Source: Nocardia sp. NBC_00508
GTDB lineage: Bacteria; Actinomycetota; Actinomycetes; Mycobacteriales; Mycobacteriaceae
Direction of reading: 5' to 3'
Length of the DNA stretch: 64,000 nt
Assembly (NCBI RefSeq): GCF_036346875.1
Contig: NZ_CP107852.1
Span: forward strand, 186,001-250,000
Shown here piece by piece: positions 15,744 through 25,905 of the stretch. Below the pieces are notes generated by a model. That model searched no databases, was not told where the DNA came from, and saw only the letters and a program-made list of their open reading frames with translations. The position numbers and the translations under genes are program-made. Position 1 is the stretch's first letter. Each line of letters opens with the position of its first letter.

Positions 15744-17948
15744 ATGAGACGCCACCACTGGGGTGCCCTGATGGCACGCCACCGCCGCTTGGTCATCACG
15801 GCCTGGGTCGTACTGATGATCGCGTGCGGCGCAGTTTTCCCGCTCGTGGCCGGCCAGCTGAAGGCCCCGAACTACGGGGTGGACCAAGCGGCGTCGACGC
15901 GAGCCTCGACACTGGTCCAACGGCATTTCTCCGGCCTGGGTAACGAGCAGGACGTCATTGTGTTCGACAGTCCGGACGGCACTGTCGCCGATCCCGGCCG
16001 GCGGGCCGTCGTCGATCGCGTGCTGGCGGCGGCCCGCGCCGAAACCGGGGTGGTCACCGTGGTCGGGCCGTTCGATCCGATCGCGAAGAATCAGGTATCC
16101 GAGGATGGGCACGCGGCATTGGCGCTGGTCGGCTTGGAGGGTGACGCGAGCTCGCTGCCCGCGCGCGCGGCCGCCTTACAGCGGGCAGTCGCCGGAGCCG
16201 CCGGGGCGGGCGTGACGGCGAATGTGACCGGCTTCTCGCCGATTACGAACGATCTCACCGCGGTGGAGACCGCAGCGACAACCGAGGCCGAGTCGATCGG
16301 CCTGCCTCTCGCGCTGGTGATCCTGGTGCTGGCCTTCGGCGCCGCGCTGGCCGCCGCGTTGCCGCTGCTGCTCGCCATCGCCGGGCTCACCCTCACCTTC
16401 GGTGTGCTCTACCTGCTCAGCTTCGGGCTGACCTTCGACGCCTTCCTGATCACCATCGTCACGATGATCGGCACCGGAATCGGCATCGATTACGCGATGT
16501 TCATCGTCAGCCGGTTCCGCGAAGAACTCGCCCGGCGCGCGATCACCGGACGCGACCCGGCGGCGATCGCCGAGGCCACCGGGGTCGCCATCGCCACCTC
16601 GGGCCGCACGATTGCGTTTTCCGGTGTGGTGGTGGGCATTTCGGTGTGTTCGTTCTTCATCATGGAGTCACCGATCTTCCGGGAGGTCGGCACCGGCGTC
16701 CTCGTGTCGGTGATCTGCACGCTGATCGCCGCGCTGACGCTGTTGCCCGCCGTCCTGGCCGTTCTCGGGCCTCGGGTGAACAAGTGGCAGTTGCCCCCGA
16801 AATGGCGCCCCGCCGATGCGCGCTCGGACTCCGGTGCCGCGCAAGGCCTGTGGGCGCACTGGGCGCACCTGGTGATGCGCCGTCCGGTCCTGTTCGCGAC
16901 GGCGGCGGGGGCCATTCTGGTGGTCGCCGCGCTCCCGATCGGGAGCCTGCGCTACGGCATCGATCTCGGTACCACGTCCATGGGCGACCAGCCGACGGCC
17001 CGGGCGCAGCTCGTTCTCGACCGTTCGTTCTCCCCCGGCGCGGTGTCCCCGGTTCAGGTTGTCATCACCGGGCCCGGCGACGACGCGCTCGACAACACGG
17101 GCCGGCAGCAGGCCCATGTCCTCGCGACCACCTTGTCCGGGGATCACCGCGTCGGTGACATCGAAACCCTGAGCAATGATGGTCGAATTCTGCTCAACGT
17201 GGTGCCGAAGGTAGCCATCGACTCGGGGGAAGCTATCGCCCTGGTCCGCCACATTCGCGACGACCTGGCCGGGGGTATGCCGGATACACAGGTTCTGGTC
17301 GGCGGGGCGACAGCGGCTTTCGTCGATCTGTCCGACGAGACCACGCAGAAGCTGCCCTGGGTCATCATGCTGGTCCTCGGCATGTCGCTGCTGTTCCTGC
17401 TGGTGATATTCCGCAGCATCGCCGTGCCCGTGAAAGCTGTGCTGATGAATCTGCTCGCGACCGCCGCGGCCACCGGGCTCACCGTCGCGGTCTTCCAATG
17501 GGGTTACGGCGCCGAAGTTCTCGGTTTCACCAGCCCTGGGTTCTTGCAGGTCTACATTCCCATCACGGTGTTCGTGCTGCTGTTCGGATTGTCGATGGAC
17601 TACGAGGTCTTCCTCATCCGCCGCATTCAGGAAGCCTGGGAAGACAGTCACGACACCGATTCGGCCATAGCCGTCGGCATCGAGCACACCGCACGCCCGA
17701 TCACCGCGGCGGCGGCGATCATGGTCGCGGTCTTCGGTAGCTTTCTCATCGCCCCGGTCCCGGAGCTGAAGCAGTTCGGTTTCTCGCTCGCCATCGCCAT
17801 CGCCATAGATGCGACCCTGGTGCGCCTCGTGCTGGTGCCCGCGCTGATCAAGCTGTTCGGTGACTGGAACTGGTGGCTGCCCGCCGGCCTGGACCGCGTG
17901 CTCCCCCGTGTCGGGAGGCGGACGCAGGATGCTGTCGATGCGAGCTGA
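15744..17948 (+). CDS. MmpL/RND-family lipid transporter
   Basis: This 734-residue membrane protein of the MMPL branch of the RND superfamily has one hydrophobic segment near the start and two blocks of about five helices, each with a family-typical GIGIDYAMFIVSRFREEL or FGLSMDYEVFLIRRIQEAW motif. The latter contains the Asp-Tyr pair used for proton relay. Its two periplasmic loops are shorter than in large mycobacterial MmpL proteins. I took the ATG at 15744, which has a purine-rich stretch upstream; an in-frame ATG at 15714 is the alternative. It is the third gene of the PPTase operon. In the cluster it probably exports the alkylated pigment or a lipidated precursor. Prodiginine clusters I know of do not carry an MmpL, so this is notable. 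Confidence 0.88.
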   Translation: MRRHHWGALMARHRRLVITAWVVLMIACGAVFPLVAGQLKAPNYGVDQAASTRASTLVQRHFSGLGNEQDVIVFDSPDGTVADPGRRAVVDRVLAAARAETGVVTVVGPFDPIAKNQVSEDGHAALALVGLEGDASSLPARAAALQRAVAGAAGAGVTANVTGFSPITNDLTAVETAATTEAESIGLPLALVILVLAFGAALAAALPLLLAIAGLTLTFGVLYLLSFGLTFDAFLITIVTMIGTGIGIDYAMFIVSRFREELARRAITGRDPAAIAEATGVAIATSGRTIAFSGVVVGISVCSFFIMESPIFREVGTGVLVSVICTLIAALTLLPAVLAVLGPRVNKWQLPPKWRPADARSDSGAAQGLWAHWAHLVMRRPVLFATAAGAILVVAALPIGSLRYGIDLGTTSMGDQPTARAQLVLDRSFSPGAVSPVQVVITGPGDDALDNTGRQQAHVLATTLSGDHRVGDIETLSNDGRILLNVVPKVAIDSGEAIALVRHIRDDLAGGMPDTQVLVGGATAAFVDLSDETTQKLPWVIMLVLGMSLLFLLVIFRSIAVPVKAVLMNLLATAAATGLTVAVFQWGYGAEVLGFTSPGFLQVYIPITVFVLLFGLSMDYEVFLIRRIQEAWEDSHDTDSAIAVGIEHTARPITAAAAIMVAVFGSFLIAPVPELKQFGFSLAIAIAIDATLVRLVLVPALIKLFGDWNWWLPAGLDRVLPRVGRRTQDAVDAS

Positions 17949-17965
17949 AAAACGCTGAGATGGAA

Positions 17966-18283
17966 TCAGGTAGCCGCGTAGCCGGGGTCCAGCCGTACCC
18001 CGGCGAACTCCTGCACCACCGACGCCATCGTGTCGAAGGCACTCACCAGGCCGGCGAAGGCCGGAGTGCGCATATCGGCTTCGAAGTCGGTGTGGCTGGT
18101 CACCTGGATGATCTCGAAATAGTGCCAGGGTTCACCCGCGGACTGGGCCGCGCGCTGCACGCTGAAGGCACGGACACTGGGCAGTTGGGGACAGGTGGCG
18201 TAATCGGTTGTTCGGACCCATGATTCGAAGGCAGCTGGGTCGACGCCGGGATGAAGCTGAATGAGATGAACGATGACCTGCAT
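17966..18283 (-). CDS. redY: RedY/HapK-like small protein (dimeric alpha/beta barrel)
   Basis: This 105-residue protein is predicted to be a ferredoxin-like dimeric alpha/beta barrel, with the pattern of an N-terminal strand, HPGVDPAAFESWV, a central Arg- and Val-rich strand and WHYFEIIQV. It matches the RedY/HapK family, whose members are found in prodiginine clusters and whose exact role is not well settled. A ribosome site AAGGGGAG lies nine bases before the ATG. It is the last gene of the long leftward operon and ends 17 bases from the end of the MmpL gene. The assignment comes from recalled sequence features and the cluster context. A generic NIPSNAP/ABM barrel is the alternative. Confidence 0.65.
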   Translation of the reverse strand: MQVIVHLIQLHPGVDPAAFESWVRTTDYATCPQLPSVRAFSVQRAAQSAGEPWHYFEIIQVTSHTDFEADMRTPAFAGLVSAFDTMASVVQEFAGVRLDPGYAAT

Positions 18284-18298
18284 GGCTGGTCTCCCCTT

Positions 18299-19459
18299 TC
18301 AGCGCCCCCGGACCGGCCCGCGCCGACCGAGTCCCAGTGCGCGCGCGATATTGTTCTTCTGAATCTCATTGGTGCCGGAAAAGATTCGTGACGGCAGCGC
18401 ATCGCGGAGCAGCGTTTCGGCTGCGCCATCGGTGATGCCGAGGCCGCCGTGCACCCCGATGGCGTCCAGGCCAACTTGCACCGCCGCCTCGCTGACCGCG
18501 ATCTTCGCCAGCGCCGGCCACATCTCGCCATTACCGCCCCTGGTCAGGTCCGCGGCCGCCTTGAACAGCAACAACCGCACGGACTCTACCCGCATGACCA
18601 TGTCGACGATGCGATGGCTCACCGCCTGGAACTCGCCGATGGGCACACCGAATTGCACACGCTCACTCGCGAATTCAATGGTGCTGTCGAGGACCCGCCG
18701 CATGGCGCCGAGATAGACGCCGAACAGGCAGGTGCGCTCCCACTGCATGGAATCGGAGAACACCGCGGCGCCCGCACCTGGGCTGCCGAGCACGCAATCC
18801 AGAGGCACTTGGACGTGGTCCAGGTGCACCTCCCCCGTCGGCGAACCGCGCAGGCCGACCTTGTCATAGGCCGGGCCCGTGTGCAGTCCCGGCGTCCCGG
18901 CTTCGATGATGAAGGTGGTGAGCCCGAAGTATCCGCCGCCGGGGGTGGTGACAGCCTGCACGATGAACACATCGGCGACGGGTGCGTTCGTAGTGAATGC
19001 CTTGACGCCGTTGAGGACATACTCCTCACCGCGCCGCTCGGCGGTGGTGCGCATGGCGAAGATATCGGAACCGGCTTCGGGTTCGGTGATGGCGTGCGCC
19101 GCGATCAATTCCCCGGAACACAACCGCGGCAGCCAGTGCGACTGCTGCTCGGGCGTGCCGAATTCGACGATCGGCATCAGGCAGGCGAACAGGTGTGCCG
19201 CCACCGAGAAGCCGAATCCGGTATCGGCGGTGCCGACCCCGAGGGCTTCCATCAGCGCGACCGCCGACACGGCGTCCAGGCCGCTACCACCGTGCTCCTC
19301 GGGCACGGTCGCGCCGAGGATCCCCTGTTTGCCAGCGAGCTGCCAGCGGCGCCGGAAGTCCGGTGGGGAAAAGGTTCCGGTGCCGCCCAGGTCGCGGCGG
19401 GCGAATGCGGTCAGCGCCGCGCACATCGCCTCGGTGTCCGCGGGGAGATCGAAGTTCAT
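18299..19459 (-). CDS. redW: L-prolyl-PCP dehydrogenase, acyl-CoA dehydrogenase family (RedW/PigA-like)
   Basis: This is a 386-residue flavoenzyme of the acyl-CoA dehydrogenase family. It has the ITEPEAGSD motif (residues 124-132), the middle beta domain and a C-terminal helical domain ending with [18 protein letters not shown]. At the site of the usual medium-chain catalytic Glu the sequence reads IFSGT, so that Glu is missing. A Glu at position 241 ([10 protein letters not shown]) lies where isovaleryl-CoA dehydrogenase and prolyl-thioester oxidases carry their catalytic base. That supports oxidation of prolyl-S-PCP to pyrrolyl-S-PCP rather than fatty acyl-CoA oxidation. The start at 19459 gives the family length. 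It sits five bases after the ketosynthase gene in the same operon. Confidence 0.8.
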   Translation of the reverse strand: MNFDLPADTEAMCAALTAFARRDLGGTGTFSPPDFRRRWQLAGKQGILGATVPEEHGGSGLDAVSAVALMEALGVGTADTGFGFSVAAHLFACLMPIVEFGTPEQQSHWLPRLCSGELIAAHAITEPEAGSDIFAMRTTAERRGEEYVLNGVKAFTTNAPVADVFIVQAVTTPGGGYFGLTTFIIEAGTPGLHTGPAYDKVGLRGSPTGEVHLDHVQVPLDCVLGSPGAGAAVFSDSMQWERTCLFGVYLGAMRRVLDSTIEFASERVQFGVPIGEFQAVSHRIVDMVMRVESVRLLLFKAAADLTRGGNGEMWPALAKIAVSEAAVQVGLDAIGVHGGLGITDGAAETLLRDALPSRIFSGTNEIQKNNIARALGLGRRGPVRGR

Positions 19460-19464
19460 CTGGC

Positions 19465-22185
19465 TCAGTCCTGCCCGTCTTCTTGGAGGAGAAGGTGATA
19501 GTTGATGCCGCCGGTGCCGAAGGAGCTCACACCCGCCCGTCGTGGCCTGCCCGATTCCGCCTGCCACGGAGACGACGCCCGAGGCAGCACCGCGGGGATG
19601 TCGTGCAATGGCAAATCGGGGTTGATCGTGGTCAGGTGTGTGTTGTGCGGAAACACGCCCGCGCGCACGGCCTGTAGCGCGTGCAGCAACCCGGCTCCGC
19701 CCGCTGCCGCGAAGGTGTGGCCGATCAATGCCTTCACCGAGCCGATCACCAGCGGGCGAGCACGCTGCGGTGCGGCGTAAACAGCGGCCGTGGCGGCGAT
19801 TTCGACCCGATCCCCCACGCGGGTTCCAGTTCCGTGTGCCTCGAGATAGTCCACTGCGGCGGGCTCGTAGTCCACCTGCGCGAAAGCTGCCCGCATGGCT
19901 CTGATCTGGCCATCGACGGAGGGCGCGATCAGCGATTTCGCGTCGTTGGCGGCGCCCACGCCGCGGATCAGGCCGAAGATCTCGTCACCGTCGCGCTGTG
20001 CGTCGGAGTGGCGTTTGAGTAGGAACAGCGCACAGCCGTCGCCGGGGCTGAACCCGTCGGCCTCGCTGTCGAACGGGGTGATCCTGGTATGCGACAGCAG
20101 GCCGAGCGCCGAGCAGAGCACCAGATCGCGTGGTGTGCAGGCCAATTCGACTCCCCCCGCGAGGGCGAAATCGACGCGGCCCGTCCGCAGGGCACTGACC
20201 GAAAGGTCGAGCGCCGCCAGCGCCGACGCACAGGCGGCCTCGACGGCCACGGGGACAGCGCGCAGTTGGTACTCGCTCGCGATGACACCCGCCACGCCGC
20301 TGGCGAGCCAGCCGTCCAGGTCCGCGGGCACGAGCGGCTCCGCCCCAGGGGCGTAGCCGCGGCGGGCCCGCTCGAGAATCCGGGCGCGAGCGGCTGCGGG
20401 CAGATCTGCGAAGGCCTCGACATCGGCGGTAGCGGACTCCAGTTCGTGGAACGACCGCTCGCCGGCCCGCCTGCGCTCCGTCGCCAGGCACAGCGTGCTC
20501 CCGATCGCCACGACACCGGTGCGATCGCGCAGCGCCGCCGTCCGCCCGTACCGGGTGAGCGTCTCGCCGGCCACCGACAGTGCGATGCGATGTGCGGGGT
20601 CCATCGCCGCGTAGCGGCGCGGGGGGATGCGCAGCGCGGCCGGTGGCCGATCCGGTATCCGCATGGCCGCGCCGATCTCGGAATAGCTGTGCGTGAGCGT
20701 GATTTCGCCGGGCGCGAAATAGAGGTCGCGATCGAGCACGGTCCCGGGTACCGGTCCGATTCCTCCGCGGCCGGACCGGCTGTTGGCCCAGAAGCTCGCC
20801 GCGTCCGCGGACCCGGCGAAGGCCCCGCCGAACCCGACGATCGCGATCGGTTCGGCGCTCATTGCCGGGCGGGAGCGCGCAGCAGTCACGAATCTGGGTG
20901 CGGGGTGGCCTTCGAGCAGCAGATAGCTGAGCGTGCCGCCCAAGGCGGACCCACACACGGCCGCGTACCTGGACCCGGATTCCGGCTCGGCAGGCCAGCT
21001 TTCGCGGCTGGAAGCGATGCGGAACTGCGCACCCGGCGAGTCGGCGAGCCCCGCGCGCTGAGGCGGCATTGTGCGGTGATACAGCGCCAGCGCGGCTTTG
21101 GTGACACCGGCAAGACCCGCATTCGCGAAGGTGTGGCCAAGCCGATCGATGGCACTACCGAAAACCACCGAAGCCGGCGCGGCGTCACCGAGCAACTGGC
21201 CCAACCCCTTGACGTCGGCCGCCCCGACGGCCGCGATCCCCGGTCCTACGTTTTCGACATAGCGCACCGCCGCCGGGTCCACCGAGCTGGCCAGATGGCA
21301 CTGCTGGGCAAGCAGGTACCGCTCATCCGCCGTCGTCGAGTATCGGAAGGCGCCACGGTGGGGTTCATGGCGCAGGACGCACTCGAGAATCGAGGCGTAG
21401 ATGCGGTCGCCATCGGCGACGGCGGTCGATTGCCGTTTGAGCAGCAGCGCGCCGACCCCGTCGGACAGCGTGAAGCTCCCATCCTGGCTCGTAGTGAGAC
21501 CCTTTGCGGCCAGGGCTTCTTCGATCAGCGAGCCTTCCCTGCGCTGACCCGTCACCACCAGCACCGCGTCGGAGGCGCCCGCGCGCAGGTTGGTCATCGC
21601 GGTGTCCAGTGCCACGAACGAGGTCGCGTCGGCGGATTCCAGTGCGATCGTGCGGCCGAGCAGCTGGAAGGTCGCCGCGATGCGCGCCGGGATCGTGCTC
21701 GCCATCTCGCCGACCCGATCGTGGCGCGAGGCGCCGAGGCGATGTGCGAGGCGGGTGCGGAACTCGCCGGTGAACCGACCGGCGACGCGGCGGACCCGAT
21801 CGTCGTGGTCGGCCGCCGCTGCCCGCTCGAGTTCCCGGGCGTAGCGGGCGCTTTCGATTCGCAGCGCGTTCTTGTACTGGCGGTCGAGCCCGAAACATGT
21901 GCCCACCACGACATCAGTGCGTTCGCTCGGCAGCGGACGGTCCGGATATCCGGCATCGGCGAGGCACTGCCCAGCGGCCTCCACCATGAGTATTTGCATC
22001 CTGCTCATCGAGCCGCGCTGGACCGGCGGGATACGGAATGCGGCGATGTCGATGTCCAGGTCGTCCAAACCCGGAGGCGCTGTGGCCGGTTCGGCGGCGA
22101 CGAGCAGCTGCCAGAGCGCCTCTATGTCACGGGCCCCTGGGTAGAGGCCCGCCATTGCGACAATCGCTATGGGCTCGTTCCGCAT
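19465..22185 (-). CDS. redX: Tandem ketosynthase, N-terminal KS degenerate (RedX/PigJ-like)
   Basis: This 906-residue protein holds two ketosynthase domains. The second (about residues 442-900) has all active-site residues: Cys652 in [11 protein letters not shown], His784 in LEAHGTGT and His823 in [11 protein letters not shown]. The first (about 1-430) has lost two of them: Asp186 stands in place of Cys in [10 protein letters not shown] and Val313 in place of the first His, while His351 in LGHTFANAG remains. PigJ and RedX have this tandem build. They decarboxylate malonyl-ACP and condense it with pyrrolyl-S-PCP to start the second pyrrole ring. The start at 22185 lies eight bases after the stop of the PigC-like gene. 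The N-terminal half probably has a structural role. Confidence 0.85.
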   Translation of the reverse strand: MRNEPIAIVAMAGLYPGARDIEALWQLLVAAEPATAPPGLDDLDIDIAAFRIPPVQRGSMSRMQILMVEAAGQCLADAGYPDRPLPSERTDVVVGTCFGLDRQYKNALRIESARYARELERAAAADHDDRVRRVAGRFTGEFRTRLAHRLGASRHDRVGEMASTIPARIAATFQLLGRTIALESADATSFVALDTAMTNLRAGASDAVLVVTGQRREGSLIEEALAAKGLTTSQDGSFTLSDGVGALLLKRQSTAVADGDRIYASILECVLRHEPHRGAFRYSTTADERYLLAQQCHLASSVDPAAVRYVENVGPGIAAVGAADVKGLGQLLGDAAPASVVFGSAIDRLGHTFANAGLAGVTKAALALYHRTMPPQRAGLADSPGAQFRIASSRESWPAEPESGSRYAAVCGSALGGTLSYLLLEGHPAPRFVTAARSRPAMSAEPIAIVGFGGAFAGSADAASFWANSRSGRGGIGPVPGTVLDRDLYFAPGEITLTHSYSEIGAAMRIPDRPPAALRIPPRRYAAMDPAHRIALSVAGETLTRYGRTAALRDRTGVVAIGSTLCLATERRRAGERSFHELESATADVEAFADLPAAARARILERARRGYAPGAEPLVPADLDGWLASGVAGVIASEYQLRAVPVAVEAACASALAALDLSVSALRTGRVDFALAGGVELACTPRDLVLCSALGLLSHTRITPFDSEADGFSPGDGCALFLLKRHSDAQRDGDEIFGLIRGVGAANDAKSLIAPSVDGQIRAMRAAFAQVDYEPAAVDYLEAHGTGTRVGDRVEIAATAAVYAAPQRARPLVIGSVKALIGHTFAAAGGAGLLHALQAVRAGVFPHNTHLTTINPDLPLHDIPAVLPRASSPWQAESGRPRRAGVSSFGTGGINYHLLLQEDGQD

Positions 22186-22192
22186 GGCCGTC

Positions 22193-24856
22193 TCACTCCT
22201 CGACGATTTCGACCACACCGCGGTCGCCGTCGACCATGATCAGGTCGCCGGTTTTGATCACGGTGGTCGCATGTTTGGTGTTGACGACCGACGGCAGCCG
22301 GAATTCGCGCGACACGATCGCGGAGTGCGACAGCATCGAACCGATATCGGTGACGATGCCGCCTGCGATGGCGAACAGCGGGGTCCAGGAGGAGTCGGTG
22401 TACCGCGTCACCAGGATCTCGCCGACCTGTAATTCGTCGGCCTGCCAGGCCAGGTCCTCCACGACGCGGGCGCGCCCGATGGCGGTGCCGGGGCTGGTGC
22501 CGAGTCCTTCGAGGCCGACACCATCCGGGGTAGGCCGCACGGCCTGGCCGGGGTCCCATTCGCCGACGAAACTCATTGGCGGCGCGGGCAACCGGGCATA
22601 GTTCTGAAAGGTGCGGCGGGCCTCGTCGATCGCTGTGCGAGGGAAGATCTCATGCGGATCGTCCTCGCCGGCCAGGTAGCGCAGGATATCGGTGAAGTCG
22701 AGGTAGGCGACCTCGTCGAGCGAGCGCAACACCCCCGCCGCGGCCAACCGGACGCCCACCTCGTAGACGACCTCGCGAACCAGCCACACCGACGTGATCA
22801 TCGACATCCGGGCGATCTCGCGCAGGGAGCTGCACTTCTCATATAGCGAGATCACGGATTTCAGCGCGCGGCGTTTGGTCCGCGGCAGCCGTCTCATGGC
22901 CGCGTCCGTCTCGTCGGCGCGGGGGTCGGTGGTGGATTCGATGGCGTCGTCGAAGCAGAACCCATCCTCGGCGTAGCGGCGAATCATCTTGACCACGTAC
23001 GACAGATCGTCGATCCAGCGCGGATGGGTGAGCTCCATCTCCTGCTGCGCCCGCGCGCCGTTCTCCCGCAGGAACGGCTCCATATGCGCCTTCCAGAACA
23101 CCCGGCCCACCTGGTCGGCGCGCAGGCGTTCGACGACGTCCGCGACGGAACCGGACGTCATGATCCGATGCACCCTTGGGCGCTGGCGCACGATTTGGGC
23201 GAGCTCCCAGACTTCGCGCGCGGACGCGACAGTACGCAGGTTCGACATGTCTGTCTTCAAGCGGTTCTGCAACCGCTCCCCCGCCGCGCCGAGCCAGGTG
23301 CCGCACATCATCTCGAGCGCGCCGTAGAGCGTGAACGCGTTGATGAAGTACGGCATGTAGCCGACATGCATATCATGGAAGAACGTCAGGCGGCGCTGCA
23401 TTTCGGTGTGCAGGGCGCGGCGGTCGAGCGCGGTCAGGTCGAGGCCGCGGGCCCGGTCGAACTCGCGCACCCGCGCGGTGACCATCCGGCGGGCGCGCTT
23501 GCGCATATCTCGCAGCTCGGTCACGGTCGCCTTTCCCCAGAACGCCGTCGATTTGGCGGTGGGGATACCGGTCCGGTAGCTGCCGAAGGGATTCCGGTAG
23601 GCGGCCTGGTCGACGTCCTCGCTAGCGAAGCGCGCGGCGATGCGCTTCTCGTCCTTGGTCCCGAGGCTCTGGCTGAGCAGGTAGCTGGTGTAGGAGATGT
23701 TCAGGTAGACATAACCCTGGAGGTACCCCATCTGCACGGTGATGTCGCCGGTATCGCGTACACCGGTCGCCCGCACACAATCGCTGTGCACGTTGTACTG
23801 GTAGTACTCGGCGAACGAAATGCCCAGCGGTGTCATGACTCCGGTGAAGATCTCACCGATGTCCATCCGCGACCACAGGGTGCCCTGCTGCACGGCTTCG
23901 GGCTGGGGATCCCGGTAGGGGCTGCGGCGCATGGGCTGCGGTGGCGCCACAGTGATGGGACGGGTCTGCAGCAGATACAGCGCACCGCCCTCTACCGCCC
24001 ATTCGATGTCCTGCTCGGCGCCGTACCGCTCGCGCACCAGCACCGCCAGTGCGGCGAGCCCGGTCAGTTGCTCCTGCGACAGGCAAGCGACGCCGCGCAG
24101 CTCCTCGGGCACCTTGACCAGCTCCACGATGCCCGGTGCCACCGACACAGTCATGGCGACCTTATAGCGGACGTTCTGGTCGGTCACGCGTGACCCGGCC
24201 GGATCCACCGTGAACGAGTCGGCGCTCACCCGTCCCGAAACGAGTCCCTCGCCGAGGCCCCAGACCGCATCCACCACGAAGCGGTCGGTGCGCCCGCTGA
24301 TCGGGTCCCGGGTGAACAGCACACCGGCAGCCTCTGCCTGGACCATCTGCTGGATCACCACGGCGATTGATCCGGCATCGGCGGCGCCGCGGTAGACGGC
24401 CGCCCGGTCCGACCACAGCGAGGCCCAGCACGCCTTGACAGCATCGAGAACCCCTGCGGCGCTGGAGATGTTCAGCACGGTGTCATGTTGTCCGGCGAAG
24501 GACTGCGCGGCCGAATCCTCGCGGCAGGCCGAGGACCGCACCGCGACCCGCCGCGCGCCGAGTGCCGCATAGGCGTCGAGGATGGCGTCGCTGATATCCG
24601 CGGGAATCTCGGCGGTCAGCACCCGGGATCTGACGGCGCCGGGCTCGCCCGCCAGGGCTTGGGCATCGAGGCCGATCTCGCGCCGGAAACGATCGAACAA
24701 TTCGGTGGTGAGGCAAAAGGCCGGCGGCACCGGCAGCCCGGCCCGCGTCATTTCATCGAGGCGAGCTCCTTTGCCGCCCAGCGATTCCGGGTCTGCGGCC
24801 ACCGGTTCGCCGAGTACGACGATCATGTCATGCGCGGTCTGGCGGGTGGCAGTCAT
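22193..24856 (-). CDS. redH: PEP-synthase-like condensing enzyme (RedH/PigC-like)
   Basis: This is an 887-residue protein with the layout of phosphoenolpyruvate synthase: an N-terminal ATP-grasp nucleotide-binding domain (about 10-320, with SLGGKGARLDEMTRAGLPVP), a large central region specific to the family, and a C-terminal phosphohistidine mobile domain (about 785-887) with the catalytic-type His844 in MLSHSAIVSREF. PigC of Serratia is 888 residues with the same order. PigC/RedH/TamQ enzymes use ATP to activate MBC and join it to a monopyrrole or an amine, giving a prodiginine or tambjamine. Rifampicin phosphotransferase has the same domains and is the alternative if the cluster context is ignored. 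The ATG at 24856 overlaps the stop of the methyltransferase gene by four bases. Confidence 0.82.
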   Translation of the reverse strand: MTATRQTAHDMIVVLGEPVAADPESLGGKGARLDEMTRAGLPVPPAFCLTTELFDRFRREIGLDAQALAGEPGAVRSRVLTAEIPADISDAILDAYAALGARRVAVRSSACREDSAAQSFAGQHDTVLNISSAAGVLDAVKACWASLWSDRAAVYRGAADAGSIAVVIQQMVQAEAAGVLFTRDPISGRTDRFVVDAVWGLGEGLVSGRVSADSFTVDPAGSRVTDQNVRYKVAMTVSVAPGIVELVKVPEELRGVACLSQEQLTGLAALAVLVRERYGAEQDIEWAVEGGALYLLQTRPITVAPPQPMRRSPYRDPQPEAVQQGTLWSRMDIGEIFTGVMTPLGISFAEYYQYNVHSDCVRATGVRDTGDITVQMGYLQGYVYLNISYTSYLLSQSLGTKDEKRIAARFASEDVDQAAYRNPFGSYRTGIPTAKSTAFWGKATVTELRDMRKRARRMVTARVREFDRARGLDLTALDRRALHTEMQRRLTFFHDMHVGYMPYFINAFTLYGALEMMCGTWLGAAGERLQNRLKTDMSNLRTVASAREVWELAQIVRQRPRVHRIMTSGSVADVVERLRADQVGRVFWKAHMEPFLRENGARAQQEMELTHPRWIDDLSYVVKMIRRYAEDGFCFDDAIESTTDPRADETDAAMRRLPRTKRRALKSVISLYEKCSSLREIARMSMITSVWLVREVVYEVGVRLAAAGVLRSLDEVAYLDFTDILRYLAGEDDPHEIFPRTAIDEARRTFQNYARLPAPPMSFVGEWDPGQAVRPTPDGVGLEGLGTSPGTAIGRARVVEDLAWQADELQVGEILVTRYTDSSWTPLFAIAGGIVTDIGSMLSHSAIVSREFRLPSVVNTKHATTVIKTGDLIMVDGDRGVVEIVEE

Positions 24857-25905
24857 GACAGGCGCTCCTCGGCGTCGGTGTTCGATGAGGACGGATTGCG
24901 GCCGACGAACGAGCAGAACTGCTCACCGGGAATCAGGCGGCGCACCTCGACATCGACGAAGCCCGCGTCCTCGAACTGCTGGGCCAGTTCGGCGGAATCG
25001 GGCAGCGGGCCGCCGAAGTCGGCGAACTCGAACCACAGACCCAGCACTTCGGTGCTGAGATTTCCGCCCTTGCACGCGCTGGTGAGCAGAAGTCGCCCAT
25101 CGGGTTTCAGCAGCGACCGCACGCGCGCGAGCAGCTCGGTGCGTTCGTCCGCCGCGAAGTAGTAGATGTTGTTGTGCATCGTGACGATGTCGAACAGTTC
25201 CGAGCAGGAAAACTCCCGCACATCGGCTCGCCTGACCTCGACGCGATCCGCCAATCCCCACTGCGCCAGATTGGCGGCGGCCGCCGCGGCGACCTCGGCC
25301 TGATAGTCGATGGCGACGGCGGTCAGCTCGGGATTGAGCGATGCGGCGTGGCGCACGTACACCCCACTGCCACAACCGATTTCCAACAGGCTTACCGGGC
25401 CGGTGCGGGGCAGCACGCTTTCAACCGATTCCTCGAGGAACGGCTGGACGATCCGGCTGGAACGGGCGATGATCGAGCCGTCCTGATCCGACATCGTCAG
25501 CCTGGCGCCGCTGCGCACCATGGCGGGCGCGTTCAGCAGGACCGGAAGATGGAAGCGCACCAGCTCTTCCAGCGCCGCGGCGACCGCGTCGTTGCGGGGC
25601 CGGGCCAGCGCTCTGGCCCGGCGGCTCGCCAACCGATAGCGACCGTCGGAAATCCCGAGCTCGCCGAGCCGCACGCCCAGATCCAGCCAGGCGCGCAACA
25701 GCCGACGGTCACCCATGATTCCGACGGCGTCGGCGAGGGCGCCGACATCGCGCGCTCCGCCGGCGAGTTGTTGCAGCACACCCTGGTCCAGCGCCGCGAC
25801 CAGAAAGCTCGCTCTGTACAGCGGGGTGGCAAAGCTCCTGGCCAGCGACAACAGCAGCGGCAGGCTGCCTGCGGCATTCGCTTTGGTCAGCGTGGAGAAT
25901 TTCAT
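24853..25905 (-). CDS. redI: SAM-dependent O-methyltransferase (RedI/PigF-like)
   Basis: This 350-residue class I methyltransferase has an N-terminal helical dimerisation region (about 1-160) and a Rossmann domain. Motif I is LLEIGCGSGVY near residue 172, with the acidic strand VAIDYQAE after it and IVTMHNNIYYF as the motif IV region. The build is like bacterial O-methyltransferases. In prodiginine pathways PigF/RedI methylates the 4-hydroxyl of the bipyrrole aldehyde to give MBC; the cluster context supports that role here. It overlaps its neighbours by four bases at both ends (ATGA), so it is translationally coupled. Confidence 0.78.
   Translation of the reverse strand: MKFSTLTKANAAGSLPLLLSLARSFATPLYRASFLVAALDQGVLQQLAGGARDVGALADAVGIMGDRRLLRAWLDLGVRLGELGISDGRYRLASRRARALARPRNDAVAAALEELVRFHLPVLLNAPAMVRSGARLTMSDQDGSIIARSSRIVQPFLEESVESVLPRTGPVSLLEIGCGSGVYVRHAASLNPELTAVAIDYQAEVAAAAAANLAQWGLADRVEVRRADVREFSCSELFDIVTMHNNIYYFAADERTELLARVRSLLKPDGRLLLTSACKGGNLSTEVLGLWFEFADFGGPLPDSAELAQQFEDAGFVDVEVRRLIPGEQFCSFVGRNPSSSNTDAEERLS

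Noticed and set aside
18299..19459. Fatty acyl-CoA dehydrogenase of beta-oxidation
   Set aside because: The usual catalytic Glu is replaced by Ser (IFSGT) and the base is at Glu241, the place used by isovaleryl and prolyl dehydrogenases; the PCP and proline-type ligase are in the same operon.
20089..22239. A 716-codon plus-strand frame opposite the ketosynthase gene
   Set aside because: Antisense to a gene with clear active-site motifs; composition (Arg, Gly, His) is typical of a high-GC shadow frame.
22193..24856. Rifampicin phosphotransferase or PEP synthase
   Set aside because: The domains are the same, but the length (887 residues), the position between a RedX-like and a RedI-like gene and the rest of the pathway favour the PigC/RedH family.
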